Source: Mongoliitalea lutea
Lineage (GTDB): Bacteria; Bacteroidota; Bacteroidia; Cytophagales; Cyclobacteriaceae
Length of the DNA: 64,000 nucleotides
NCBI RefSeq assembly: GCF_014652135.1
Contig: NZ_BMYF01000001.1
Span: forward strand, 248,650 to 312,649
Reading direction: 5' to 3'
How positions within the stretch are numbered: position 1 is the first letter of the stretch; every line of letters starts with the position of its first letter. Shown here piece by piece: positions 8,737 to 17,608 of the stretch. Position numbers and translations under genes: made by a program. The notes under the pieces were generated by a model. It saw nothing but the letters and a program-made list of their open reading frames with translations. It was not told the DNA's origin and did not search any database.

Positions 8737-8858
8737 AGGTTGAAACCCTCGGCTAGTATGTCTGTCATGCCTACGGCATTTTCTCTCTGAAAAACATGCG
8801 ATAATCCAAGTATAAGCTCCATCGGAGCGGCGTGCATGCTAGCAACGGGTTTCAACCT
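8737..8858. repeat. Long imperfect inverted repeat with internal hairpins, in a 388-base gene-free stretch
   Basis: Arms 8737-8760 and 8835-8858 are inverted copies matching at 20 of 24 positions. Between them are short hairpins such as GCTCC-ATC-GGAGC (8816-8828) and TGCC-TAC-GGCA. Shortly after comes GTGTC-GTA-GACAC at 8890-8902. The whole 8720-9107 stretch has no plausible gene. It looks like a non-autonomous palindromic element, but I saw no target-site duplication. Confidence 0.6.
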
Positions 8859-9032
8859 GTTGATAAAATAACAACCACGAATAGGCCAAGTGTCGTAGAC
8901 ACGATCAACATTAGCTAAAAGCGATATGTCGTCTCTCCCGTTAGGGATTTGGTAGAGGATGGAATTTCAAAATTAATTTTTCAGCGTTTTCAGCGACTTC
9001 TGCGAGAGAACATACCCCATGAAAACCGAACG

Positions 9033-9063
9033 AAAAAAGCCCATCATAAGTGACGGGCTTTTT
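9033..9063 (-). terminator. Terminator of the thrS-infC-rpmI-rplT operon
   Basis: AAAAAGCCC and GGGCTTTTT form a 9-bp stem with a T-run on the minus strand, 45 bases after the rplT stop codon. It would end the ribosomal-protein transcript. The symmetric A/T flanks would also let it work on the plus strand. Confidence 0.8.
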
Positions 9064-9107
9064 ATATGGAACTTATTAGGTTCCTATGTTAAACAAGATG
9101 TGCGGTC

Positions 9108-9452
9108 TTATTTAACCTTTTCAACTACAGCTTTGAATGCCTCTGGGTGGTTCATCGCTAAATCTGCAAGAACTTTTCTGTTCAATTCGATGTCAGCTTT
9201 TTTCAACATACCCATAAATTGTGAATAGGAGATGCCAAATTGTCTGGCACCTGCATTGATACGCTGGATCCATAGAGCTCTGAATTCTCTCTTCTTAGCT
9301 TTTCTGTCTCTGTAAGCGTACTGTAAACCTTTTTCGTACTTGTTTTTGGCTACCGTCCAAACGTTTTTACCACGTCCGAAATAACCTTTTGTTGCTTTTA
9401 AAACCTTTTTTCTACGTGCTCTTGAAGCAACCGCGTTGACCGATCTTGGCAT
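9108..9452 (-). CDS. rplT: 50S ribosomal protein L20
   Basis: A 114-residue protein starting [16 protein letters not shown] and containing the L20 core [14 protein letters not shown], then [18 protein letters not shown]20 binds 23S rRNA and is needed for early assembly of the 50S subunit. The length matches the bacterial family. It is the last gene of thrS-infC-rpmI-rplT. In many bacteria L20 also represses this operon by binding its own mRNA; I did not find an obvious mimic of its rRNA site here. Confidence 0.98.
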   Translation of the reverse strand: MPRSVNAVASRARRKKVLKATKGYFGRGKNVWTVAKNKYEKGLQYAYRDRKAKKREFRALWIQRINAGARQFGISYSQFMGMLKKADIELNRKVLADLAMNHPEAFKAVVEKVK

Positions 9453-9548
9453 AGTTTTGTAATTTTTTGACCCTAGGTGCCTGTTGGACTTAAAACCTCA
9501 GCGTCTGGTGAATAAATAAACCTGTTAATTTTTGATTGAAGTGTCGGA

Positions 9549-9746
9549 TTATCCGATTCTTAGCATTGCTTTTACTCTGCCCTCATCTGTTACATCGACC
9601 ATACCCATCTGAGTAAGATTTCTCTTTCTCTTCGTAGCTTTCTTGGTCAAGATGTGGCTCTTGTACGCGTGCTTTCTTCTAATCTTTCCGGTTCCAGTTA
9701 ACTTGAACCTCTTTTTTGCACCTGATTTTGTTTTTACTTTAGGCAT
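9549..9746 (-). CDS. rpmI: 50S ribosomal protein L35
   Basis: A 65-residue, very basic protein with the L35 signature [20 protein letters not shown] and [14 protein letters not shown]. It is a small component of the large ribosomal subunit. It lies between infC (21 bases downstream of its stop) and rplT (96 bases upstream of its start), the conserved order of the IF3 operon. Confidence 0.98.
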   Translation of the reverse strand: MPKVKTKSGAKKRFKLTGTGKIRRKHAYKSHILTKKATKRKRNLTQMGMVDVTDEGRVKAMLRIG

Positions 9747-9767
9747 AACTGTATTTGTTAGTTGAAA

Positions 9768-10319
9768 TTATTTCTTAGCCTTGGGAGCAAGGAATAAAAA
9801 CATTCGCTTACCCTCCATCTTAGGAAGTTGTTCCACTATACCATACTCCTCCAATTCTTGGGCAAACTTCAAGAGAAGCATTTCACCCCTCTCCTTAAAG
9901 ACAATACTTCTACCAACGAAATGAACATAAGCTTTCACTTTTGCACCTTCTTTCAAGAAACCAATGGCATGCTTCAATTTGAAATTGAAATCATGATCGT
10001 CTGTATTAGGACCGAAACGGATTTCTTTCAAAACTGTCTTTGCAGCATTCGCTTTGATTTCCTTCTGCTTTTTCTTCTGCTCGTATTTAAACTTTGCATA
10101 ATCAATGATTTTGCACACAGGAGGATCAGCATTCGGAGAAATCTCAACCAAGTCAAGGTCGTTTTCCTGAGCCAGTTTAATTGCCTGAGGGACAGTCATA
10201 ACAGCATTTCCGCCTTCTATGAAGTCTCCTACCAAGCGTATTTCACGAGCCCTAATCTTCTCATTTACGCGATATGGCTCTTCTTGTCTTTGTCTATTGT
10301 AAGGTGGTCTTCCTCTCAA
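9768..10319 (-). CDS. infC: Translation initiation factor IF-3 (non-ATG start)
   Basis: A 183-residue IF-3 with the N-domain signature [18 protein letters not shown] and the C-domain [18 protein letters not shown]. It binds the 30S subunit, keeps 50S away and checks start-codon pairing. The frame is open back to the stop at 10392-10394 without any ATG. Possible starts are TTG at 10319, used here, which gives [10 protein letters not shown], or ATT at 10337, which adds six residues. A rare start codon fits the known autoregulation of infC, where IF-3 discriminates against its own mRNA. It follows thrS by 67-85 bases. Confidence 0.95.
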   Translation of the reverse strand: MRGRPPYNRQRQEEPYRVNEKIRAREIRLVGDFIEGGNAVMTVPQAIKLAQENDLDLVEISPNADPPVCKIIDYAKFKYEQKKKQKEIKANAAKTVLKEIRFGPNTDDHDFNFKLKHAIGFLKEGAKVKAYVHFVGRSIVFKERGEMLLLKFAQELEEYGIVEQLPKMEGKRMFLFLAPKAKK

Positions 10320-10404
10320 ATTAGTATGGTATTTAATGAAATCGACTGCAAATATCGGAATAATTTCGAGATTAAAAAAAATCCCAACTATTTTACCGTT
10401 TTAT

Positions 10405-12354
10405 TTAATTATTTAATGATTCAGCTATAATCCCTTTAAAATGGGCTATAAACTCATCCAAGCTCAAACTTCCAAGATCACCTTCTCCATGCTTACGTAC
10501 AGAGATTTTGGATTCTTCCTGTTCTTTCTCCCCTACGATCAGCATAAAAGGAATCTTTTTCACTTCTGCATCGCGGATTTTTCTACCGATTTTCTCATCG
10601 CGGTTGTCAATCTGCCCTACAATATCCTGCTCTTCCAAAGCTGCTTTGATCTCTTCCGCATACTCCTTGTATTTTTCAGAAATTGGTAGAATAGTGATTT
10701 GCTCGGGAGATAGCCACAATGGGAATTTTCCAGCGCAATGTTCGATCAGCACGGCAACGAAACGCTCCAATGAACCAAATGGCGCTCTATGAATCATCAC
10801 TGGTCTGTGCTTCTGATTATCAGAACCGATATATTCTAACTGAAATCTCTCCGGAAGGTTGTAATCCACCTGTATGGTACCTAGCTGCCACTTTCTACCC
10901 AAAGCATCCTTCACCATGAAGTCTAGCTTAGGGCCATAAAACGCAGCTTCACCCAATTCAGTAACTGTAGAAAGCCCTCTTTCCTCAGCAGCTTCGATAA
11001 TGGAAAGCTCTGCTTTTTCCCAAGCTTCATCCGAACCGATATATTTTTCTTTGTTGTTTGGATCACGTAAGGATATTTGCGCAGTAAAGTTTTCAAAACC
11101 TAAAGCTTTAAATACATAAAGAACTAAATCAATAACCTTTACAAATTCTTCTTTCACCTGATCAGGGCGACAGAAAATATGCGCATCATCTTGCGTAAAG
11201 CCTCTCACACGGGTCAATCCATGCAATTCACCACTTTGCTCGTATCGATAAACTGTACCAAATTCCGCATAACGAATAGGAAGATCCTTATACGAACGTG
11301 GCTTATGCTTGTAAATCTCGCAGTGGTGAGGGCAATTCATGGGTTTCAACAAAAACTCTTCTCCTTCATTTGGAGTGGCTATCGGCTGAAATGAATCTTT
11401 CCCGTATTTTTCATAGTGTCCAGAAGTTTCATATAAGACTTTGTGTCCGATATGCGGTGTAACAACCTGCTGATAACCCGATTTATCTTGGGCACGCTTC
11501 ATAAAATTGACTAAGCGCTCTCTCAAAAGTGTACCTTTGGGCAGCCACAAAGGTAAACCCATACCCACTTTTTCGGAGAAAGTAAACAATTCAAGTTCCC
11601 TACCCAGCTTTCGGTGATCGCGTTTCTTTGCTTCTTCCAACATATGCAAGTATTCCTGCAATTCCTTGGCTTTCGGAAAGGTGATACCATAAATTCGGGT
11701 CAACATTTTGTTCTTCTCGTCTCCTCTCCAATAGGCACCCGCAATATTCAACAACTTAGCAGCTTTGATAAATCCTGTATTCGGAATATGAGGGCCACGG
11801 CATAGATCTACAAAATTTCCTTGCTCATAGAAGGTGATACTACCATCTTCCAAGCCTTCTAATAAGTCAAGCTTATACTCATCACCTTTTTCTTGGAAAT
11901 ACGCAATAGCATCTGCTTTGCCTACCTCCTTTCGAATGTAGTCATTCTTTTGACGTGCAAGCTCCAACATTTTGGCCTCAATTTTTTCGAGTTCAGCACC
12001 ATCCAAGGGTTTATCTCCAAAATCTACGTCATAGTAAAAACCGTTTTCCAAAGCTGGTCCGATACCGAACTTAACGCCTGGATAGAGAGCTTCCAAAGCT
12101 TCAGCCATCAAGTGGGCAGAAGAGTGCCAGAAGGTATTTTTTCCTTCCGCATCATTCCAAGTTAATAACTGGACAGAAGCATCTGTTTGGATAGGTCTAT
12201 TGGCATCCCAAGTTTCCCCATTTATTTTGGCGGCAAGAACATTTCTGGCTAAACCCTCGCTGATACTACTGGCAATCTGTAGCCCTGAAACTCCTTTTTC
12301 GTACTCCCGGACAGAACCGTCGGGAAGTGTAATCTTAATTTGTTGATTAGACAT
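10405..12354 (-). CDS. thrS: Threonyl-tRNA synthetase
   Basis: A full-length 649-residue class II synthetase that charges tRNA-Thr. Residues 1-62 form the TGS domain. The N2 editing domain, which removes mis-charged serine, has H77-SSA-H81 and the [10 protein letters not shown] motif near 185. The catalytic core shows motif 2 with [14 protein letters not shown] and the zinc-binding [10 protein letters not shown]. The anticodon-binding domain occupies the last 100 or so residues. It is the first gene of the operon with infC, rpmI and rplT. In other phyla this operon start is controlled by operators or T-boxes; none is seen in the 115 bases upstream. Confidence 0.98.
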   Translation of the reverse strand: MSNQQIKITLPDGSVREYEKGVSGLQIASSISEGLARNVLAAKINGETWDANRPIQTDASVQLLTWNDAEGKNTFWHSSAHLMAEALEALYPGVKFGIGPALENGFYYDVDFGDKPLDGAELEKIEAKMLELARQKNDYIRKEVGKADAIAYFQEKGDEYKLDLLEGLEDGSITFYEQGNFVDLCRGPHIPNTGFIKAAKLLNIAGAYWRGDEKNKMLTRIYGITFPKAKELQEYLHMLEEAKKRDHRKLGRELELFTFSEKVGMGLPLWLPKGTLLRERLVNFMKRAQDKSGYQQVVTPHIGHKVLYETSGHYEKYGKDSFQPIATPNEGEEFLLKPMNCPHHCEIYKHKPRSYKDLPIRYAEFGTVYRYEQSGELHGLTRVRGFTQDDAHIFCRPDQVKEEFVKVIDLVLYVFKALGFENFTAQISLRDPNNKEKYIGSDEAWEKAELSIIEAAEERGLSTVTELGEAAFYGPKLDFMVKDALGRKWQLGTIQVDYNLPERFQLEYIGSDNQKHRPVMIHRAPFGSLERFVAVLIEHCAGKFPLWLSPEQITILPISEKYKEYAEEIKAALEEQDIVGQIDNRDEKIGRKIRDAEVKKIPFMLIVGEKEQEESKISVRKHGEGDLGSLSLDEFIAHFKGIIAESLNN

Positions 12355-12469
12355 TAAAATTGATGTAAAACATGAAACATGGCATCTTTACAAACAGATG
12401 CTTTTTATTTGCCTGCAAATATGCAAATTCATTATGGCTTTATAAAAAGATACTACGGATTGGTTGAGT

Positions 12470-13708
12470 TTATTTTTTTGTCTTTAGAATCATCAAAACA
12501 TAATTTTCTGTTTCTTTCCCATAAAATGCGGCCTCTATAAAATCCTTACCTTTTCCTTGTTGGTACTCTTGCCATTCCTGTTCTGACATGGTTTGTTTCT
12601 TTTCTACAGCCTTATTATACAAGCTTGGGCCTCTGTAAGCTACAGCAACTCTATTTTCTTGCAGTTGATATACTGGTGGATAAAAGTTAAAAGATTCATC
12701 AATATCATTTATCAAATCGAATTTTACCAAATGATGCTTTTTATTGATTTTATCAAAAATTGAAACTGCACCAAAGCCTGGCATCATTAGTCTGCTCAGG
12801 ATATAGTTGGAATTCGAAAAACCATAGGGAGCGTAAGATGATCCAGAGTTTTCTTTAAAATAGTCAGAAAATGCACGATTATCCAATTCCAATTTTTTCT
12901 CTATCATCCGAGTATGATCCATGGCCAACTTACCGAAATCAAAAACCATCAAAGGCTCAAATGAATTTTGATTGAATGTGTACAAAGTATCGGTATAGGT
13001 TCTTGTAAAATAAAAGCCATTTTCGTAGGCATAAAAATTAACAGGATCACCCATAATTCCATAAAATATGGATGGATTCCTCGGGAAAAAACTTCCAAGA
13101 ACCTTTCCAGCATGATTTATCTCTGAAACTAAATTTTCCGCATCCGAACCATGGTATACAAAGAAACTCTTTCGATCGGTATCATAGTGAAATGTCCTGC
13201 CCGTTACTGGAATCTTAAACTCATCGAGAAAATTACCTTCCAAATCAAACTTGATGATTTTTAATGGATGTGCAAGTAGGTAGACTGTATCTTGGACAAC
13301 TTGAAGATCTGCCAATTCAATGTACTTCCCCAATCCATCTCCAAGATTTCTTATCCTATGAATAAAATTTCCTTGCCTATCAAACATCTGAACACTTTTT
13401 CCTATCCACCAATCAAACACAAAGATCATGTCTTTGTATTCAATTAGTTTGGCAATTTCACCAATTTGAGAACCGGGATCTTCTGATTCCTTCAGCAATA
13501 AATAGTCAATCTCTGGCTCAAAAAACTCCGAAAGGCTTGCTTCTCTTAAGTTGTCGACATCAATTTTAATGGTGATAACGCCATCCTTTTCAGTTACTTC
13601 TTCAGAGTTAGCTATAGGTCCACAAGCACTCAAAAAAAAGAATAGACCTCCCAAAATCAACCTGAAATTTAAGTTTGTATTTTTTATCATTATTTTCATT
13701 TTTTCCAT
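12470..13708 (-). CDS. 6-bladed beta-propeller lipoprotein (second of a tandem pair)
   Basis: A protein of about 410 residues; ATGs at 13708, 13699 and 13690 all precede the signal peptide LILGGLFFFLSACGP, whose cysteine would be lipidated. The mature part has repeated strands such as GNFIHRIRNLGDGLGKY and LEGNFLDEFKIP, typical of the Bacteroidota 6-bladed propeller (NHL-like) family. It is paralogous to the gene upstream: both begin with D-I/V-D-N-V/L-x-E-A-x-L-S-x-(Y/F)-FE and end VLMILK-x-KK. Its start overlaps the end of the upstream gene by 13 bases, so the two are translationally linked. Function is unknown; the family is probably periplasmic or surface-exposed. Confidence 0.8.
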   Translation of the reverse strand: MEKMKIMIKNTNLNFRLILGGLFFFLSACGPIANSEEVTEKDGVITIKIDVDNLREASLSEFFEPEIDYLLLKESEDPGSQIGEIAKLIEYKDMIFVFDWWIGKSVQMFDRQGNFIHRIRNLGDGLGKYIELADLQVVQDTVYLLAHPLKIIKFDLEGNFLDEFKIPVTGRTFHYDTDRKSFFVYHGSDAENLVSEINHAGKVLGSFFPRNPSIFYGIMGDPVNFYAYENGFYFTRTYTDTLYTFNQNSFEPLMVFDFGKLAMDHTRMIEKKLELDNRAFSDYFKENSGSSYAPYGFSNSNYILSRLMMPGFGAVSIFDKINKKHHLVKFDLINDIDESFNFYPPVYQLQENRVAVAYRGPSLYNKAVEKKQTMSEQEWQEYQQGKGKDFIEAAFYGKETENYVLMILKTKK

Positions 13709-14892
13709 TTCAAAATCATTAAAACCCTGTTTTCACTATTCTTGGCTCGGTTAGCCGTAGATACCAATTTGTACCCTTCTCCTTTTACAAAGGTCTCCCA
13801 TGTTTGATCTGTCATTTTACTTCTCAAATGTTGAACATGCTTGTACAAATCCCTTCCAGTAGTCCAAGCATATACCGAGGAATCATTTAAATTACTTAGT
13901 CCATGAATTACTTTACCTTGATCCAAGTCATTGATAATTCCAGATTTGAATACAGAACCAGATGTTTTTTCGAAATCATAAATTCCTAAATAATGATTAT
14001 TCCTATATTGAAAATAGCCCAAAAAGTGTCTTTGATTTCCAACAGCCATACCTAGAAAATATAACGGTATCCTGTTATTCAAATAATCTAAATACTCTAA
14101 GGGTTCGTAGTCTTTGATTTGATTTAAATCACTTTCGGTGAAGCCCTTTTTTAAAAAATCAAACAATAAGAAAGGTTCTGACTTTTCATTTTTTAGCAGG
14201 AACAATGTGTCTGCATATTGTTCGAGAAAAACCACTCGCTCATTGATTTCAATAAAAGGTTCTCGATTGATTGTTTTTATTTCTTCAAAAGTTCCCCTAA
14301 AAGGAAACCCTTCAAAATTTAATGTCCCTACCTGATCATAAACTTGCACCTGATTCATTATATCAGTCGATAGATAAGATGCAGCATAATAAAACTCATT
14401 ACCCTTGGTGTCCACAAAAACTTCCAAAGCTGGTGACCTTAGCTTGGCATCATAAAGCCAGTTGCCGTCTAAATCATAGGAAAGAATTTTCCTTTGAGAA
14501 ATATCAACTAAGCGTATTGTATCTTGGACAACTTGAAACGATGATGGATACATATACGAGCCTGGACCATCTCCATACCCCCTTACTTTTCTGATAAAAT
14601 CGCCTTTATCCGAAAAAATGTAAAAACAAATACAGATATCTTCATCAAAAATGTAGAATTTATCTCGATGTGAAATCAAGCGATGCATCACTCCTATGGA
14701 AGCATCTTCAGTGGATTCATCTTCCATCCAGACATAGTCTATGGATTCGAAATAATCAGAAAGTTTGGCCTCTGTGACGTTATCAATATCCACAATCAAA
14801 GTTGGAATACTTGACTGATTGGGATCTTTTTGACAGGAGGTTAAGCAAATGGTTAGTAAAAAGAGAGTAAAGCGTTTGAACATACGAGTCAT
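13696..14892 (-). CDS. 6-bladed beta-propeller lipoprotein (first of a tandem pair)
   Basis: A 398-residue protein with the signal peptide FKRFTLFLLTICLTSCQKD, cysteine 20 being the lipidation site. Propeller strands are visible as GDFIRKVRGYGDGPGSYMYP and LDGNWLYDAKL, the latter with the family phrase SFQVVQDTIRLVD. The downstream paralogue has LQVVQDTVYLL at the same place. The pair arose by tandem duplication and has since diverged strongly. A third gene with a similar role is not seen nearby. The upstream gap to the divergent lhgO gene is 95 bases. Function is unknown. Confidence 0.8.
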   Translation of the reverse strand: MTRMFKRFTLFLLTICLTSCQKDPNQSSIPTLIVDIDNVTEAKLSDYFESIDYVWMEDESTEDASIGVMHRLISHRDKFYIFDEDICICFYIFSDKGDFIRKVRGYGDGPGSYMYPSSFQVVQDTIRLVDISQRKILSYDLDGNWLYDAKLRSPALEVFVDTKGNEFYYAASYLSTDIMNQVQVYDQVGTLNFEGFPFRGTFEEIKTINREPFIEINERVVFLEQYADTLFLLKNEKSEPFLLFDFLKKGFTESDLNQIKDYEPLEYLDYLNNRIPLYFLGMAVGNQRHFLGYFQYRNNHYLGIYDFEKTSGSVFKSGIINDLDQGKVIHGLSNLNDSSVYAWTTGRDLYKHVQHLRSKMTDQTWETFVKGEGYKLVSTANRAKNSENRVLMILKWKK

Positions 14893-14959
14893 TTGATAAA
14901 ACTAATCAATTAAAACAAAAACTCCTATCCTATCCCTACATATTCTATTGTTCCAAGCG

Positions 14960-14967
14960 TATATTTG
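14960..14967 (+). promoter_or_regulatory. -7 promoter box of lhgO (TATATTTG)
   Basis: TATATTTG matches the Bacteroidota -7 consensus TAnnTTTG and ends 20 bases before the lhgO ATG, giving a short leader. No clear -33 TTTG is seen at the usual spacing. Confidence 0.5.
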
Positions 14968-14987
14968 CCATTCAAAGCTTAATAGGC

Positions 14988-16190
14988 ATGACATACGATA
15001 TCATAATTATAGGTGGGGGAATTGTTGGACTCGCAACAGGGTTGAAAATCAAGCAAAAAAATTCATCCTTAACAGTGGCCATTTTGGACAAGGAGGATGA
15101 GGTGGCTAAACATCAGACTGGTAATAATTCTGGGGTAATCCATTCTGGCTTGTACTATAAACCAGGTTCGCTTAAGGCCGTCAATTGCATCAATGGCTAC
15201 CATCAGCTAGTCAATTTTTGCAAAGAAGAGGGCATTCCATTTGAACTCACTGGGAAAGTGGTAGTCGCTACCAAAAAAGAACAACTATCCATATTGAATG
15301 GCCTTTTTGACAGAGCTTTACAAAATGGTTTAGTCGGTACGAAAAAAATAAGCTTGGATGAATTGAAGGAATACGAACCCTATTGTGCAGGTGTAGCAGC
15401 AATCCATGTGCCCCAGACAGGTATTGTGGATTACAAAGTAGTCGCCCAGCGCTATGCCAGCAAATTTAAAGAATTGGGAGGGGAAATTTTCCTCCAAAAA
15501 ACAGTCAAAGGCATGAAAACCCTTAACGGGATATCCTATGTACAAACCCAGCATCAGGAATTTGCAGGAAAATTAATTGTCAACTGTGCTGGTTTATACT
15601 CTGATAAAATTGCCCAAATGACCCAAGATGAACCATTGGATGTTAAAATTATTCCATTCCGCGGGGAATACTATAAAATCAAAAAAGAACGTGAGTACTT
15701 GGTAAAAAATCTGATTTACCCTGTTCCTGATCCAAATTTCCCCTTTTTAGGTGTACACTTTACCCGAATGAAAAAAGGTGGTGTGGAAGCAGGTCCAAAT
15801 GCCGTATTAGCATTCAAGCGAGAAGGATATACCCGCTTTGGTGTCAACATCAAAGAACTCTCCGAAACATTAGCTTGGCCAGGTTTTCAAAAAGTAGCAT
15901 CAAAATATTGGAAAACCGGTATGGGGGAACTCTATCGCTCTTTTTCCAAAACAGCATTTACCCAAGCCTTGCAAGAGTTGATTCCTGATATACAAGAATC
16001 TGACCTAGTTGATGGTGGCGCTGGCGTGCGTGCACAGGCTTGCGATAAGACGGGAGGCTTATTGGATGATTTCTGTATTCGAGAAAATGAAAAAGCTATC
16101 AATGTTTTGAATGCTCCTTCTCCAGCAGCTACAAGTTCCTTGTCGATTGGAGATTCCGTGAGTGATTTGGTGTTGAAGAGATTTGGGTGA
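14988..16190 (+). CDS. lhgO: L-2-hydroxyglutarate oxidase
   Basis: A 400-residue FAD protein of the DAO family. The Rossmann motif is IIIGGGIVGLATG at 5-17. The flavin-contact motif HQTGNNSGVIHSGLYY, near 44-59, is diagnostic for LhgO/L2HGDH. The C-terminus shows VDGGAGVRAQACDKTG, the second FAD-binding region. The enzyme oxidises L-2-hydroxyglutarate, a side product of malate and lactate dehydrogenases, to 2-oxoglutarate, passing electrons to oxygen or quinone. The length is full. It stands alone behind a good promoter box, and a purine-rich tail begins at its stop codon. Confidence 0.95.
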   Translation: MTYDIIIIGGGIVGLATGLKIKQKNSSLTVAILDKEDEVAKHQTGNNSGVIHSGLYYKPGSLKAVNCINGYHQLVNFCKEEGIPFELTGKVVVATKKEQLSILNGLFDRALQNGLVGTKKISLDELKEYEPYCAGVAAIHVPQTGIVDYKVVAQRYASKFKELGGEIFLQKTVKGMKTLNGISYVQTQHQEFAGKLIVNCAGLYSDKIAQMTQDEPLDVKIIPFRGEYYKIKKEREYLVKNLIYPVPDPNFPFLGVHFTRMKKGGVEAGPNAVLAFKREGYTRFGVNIKELSETLAWPGFQKVASKYWKTGMGELYRSFSKTAFTQALQELIPDIQESDLVDGGAGVRAQACDKTGGLLDDFCIRENEKAINVLNAPSPAATSSLSIGDSVSDLVLKRFG

Positions 16191-16300
16191 GAAGTGAGAA
16201 TTTAGAGACGAGAGACGAGAAACGAGAAGCGTGAGGTTAGAAAATTAGAGATTGAAATATGCTTGCGCGAAGTAAGGTTTGAAATATGCTTCGCGAAATA
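16191..16300 (+). repeat. Purine-rich low-complexity tail after lhgO
   Basis: Starting at the lhgO stop codon, the plus strand is almost entirely purine, built from GAGA, GACGAGA and GAAGCG words. It is followed by two direct copies of GAAATATGCTT-x-GCGAA near 16254 and 16280. Similar tails follow other genes in this window (pabB, the dienelactone hydrolase and the trans-sulfuration enzyme). No ORF of note lies in 16191-16552. Confidence 0.6.
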
Positions 16301-16460
16301 ATTTGGGAGCATAGATTTAACTTGAATACTCAGTTATTTACTCGGTGTAGCTCTACGTCTCCTCCGTGAAACTCGGTGTAAATGAAAATAAATCCTTTAA
16401 AATAAAGCCCAAAACTTTTCTAGAGTTTAAAATCTTCAAGCAAGTTTTTTATACCGATTT

Positions 16461-16483
16461 GACCTCTTCGAGGTCTTTTTTTT
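16461..16483 (+). terminator. Rho-independent terminator downstream of lhgO
   Basis: GACCTC-TTC-GAGGTC followed by eight T. The stem is perfect and the U-tract is strong. It lies 270 bases past the lhgO stop, so the tail repeat would be transcribed. Just after it, at about 16516-16540, is a GCGGATTCAGCGCCTTCTGC word also seen in variant form near 8980. Confidence 0.85.
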
Positions 16484-16552
16484 ATTTTCATTCCACATCT
16501 TTCTCCAATTTTTTTCCGCGGATTCAGCGCCTTCTGCGAGCATTATCTTTTC

Positions 16553-17512
16553 TTAAATTAGAAAATCTAAAAATCGCATCTCCGCCCAGGTAAACTCCTC
16601 CCCTTTAACCTGAAAACCTGTATGACCACCGCGTTTAGGCATTTCGAGGAAAATATTGGAAGACTTTTCTGCGAGTTTGATCGGAAAACAACGATCATAG
16701 AGCAAAGGGTCATTGAGCGCATTGATAATCAAGGTTGGAATTTGAATATTGGGCATGTGTCTGTCCGCGCTGACTCCTTGGTAAAAATCATTCGCATCCT
16801 TAAAACCATGGAGTTTGGCTGTGAAGTGCGTATCAAAGGTATCAAAATCCTTTACTCGCTCTAGTAATTCTACATCTACCAAATCAGGATATTGTTGACC
16901 TTTTACTTTCATCTTAGCTTTCAATTTTTCTAAAAAACGTTTCTTGTAAAAGGAATTCTTCTTCCAACGAAGTGTAGCTGCAGAATCGGGTAAATTGCAT
17001 GGGGTAGAATAAACTGCCGCTTTTTTAATTTTTGAATTCAGTTCAAGGCCTTTCTCCCCTAAATATTTCAACGTTTGGGCTCCACCCATCGAAATACCAA
17101 CAAGGAAAATCGATTGATACGTATGTTTATTTTCTACCTGTTGTAAAACCGTTTCCAGATCGTAGGTAGCACCATGATGATATAAAATAGGTCCCCTATT
17201 CATTTCTCCACTGCAACTTCGATTGTTCCAGGCCAAAGCATCGATTCCATGCTGATTAAATAGTTTGGCTAGTGCTTTGGCATAATGTCGCTCAGAGCTC
17301 CCTTCCAAACCATGGGAAATCACCAATAAACTATCCGAACCGACCCTTGACCAATCCAAATCCAAGAAGTCCTGATCAGGTGTACTGATCCGCTCCCTAG
17401 AATAATTCACCCCTTCGATTTTTCTAAAAATACTTGGGACAATAGTCTCCAAATGTCCATTGAAAAGCCATTTGGGATAATTAGAGTAAGAAGAATCCTG
17501 GATTATTGGCAT
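16553..17512 (-). CDS. YheT-like alpha/beta hydrolase
   Basis: A 319-residue protein from the ATG at 17512; the frame could begin at a TTG at 17539 but MPIIQDSSYSNYPKWLFNGH is the usual family N-terminus. PKWLFNGHLETI and SHGLEGSSERHY are typical of the AB-hydrolase-4 (YheT/ABHD1-3) group. The nucleophile is the serine in VGISMGGAQTLKY. The acid and base are probably in ALNDPLL and KRGGHTGF. Members have esterase or lipase activity on short or medium acyl chains; the physiological substrate is unknown. The protein is cytoplasmic. No operon partner is seen. Confidence 0.88.
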   Translation of the reverse strand: MPIIQDSSYSNYPKWLFNGHLETIVPSIFRKIEGVNYSRERISTPDQDFLDLDWSRVGSDSLLVISHGLEGSSERHYAKALAKLFNQHGIDALAWNNRSCSGEMNRGPILYHHGATYDLETVLQQVENKHTYQSIFLVGISMGGAQTLKYLGEKGLELNSKIKKAAVYSTPCNLPDSAATLRWKKNSFYKKRFLEKLKAKMKVKGQQYPDLVDVELLERVKDFDTFDTHFTAKLHGFKDANDFYQGVSADRHMPNIQIPTLIINALNDPLLYDRCFPIKLAEKSSNIFLEMPKRGGHTGFQVKGEEFTWAEMRFLDFLI

Positions 17513-17608
17513 TTGCTTGCAGTTGGTATCAATTTTCAACCGTGAAATTAAAACATATCTGAATTTATAAAGCTATTTTACTTACTTTGAGTTTCAAATT
17601 ATAAATCC

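Noticed and set aside
9453-9548. L20-type autoregulatory leader upstream of rplT
   Set aside because: No 23S-like pseudoknot could be drawn by eye in the gap.
9828-10430. 200-codon plus-strand ORF opposite infC
   Set aside because: It is antisense to a clear IF-3 gene and is rich in phenylalanine and isoleucine from the complement of lysine-rich codons.
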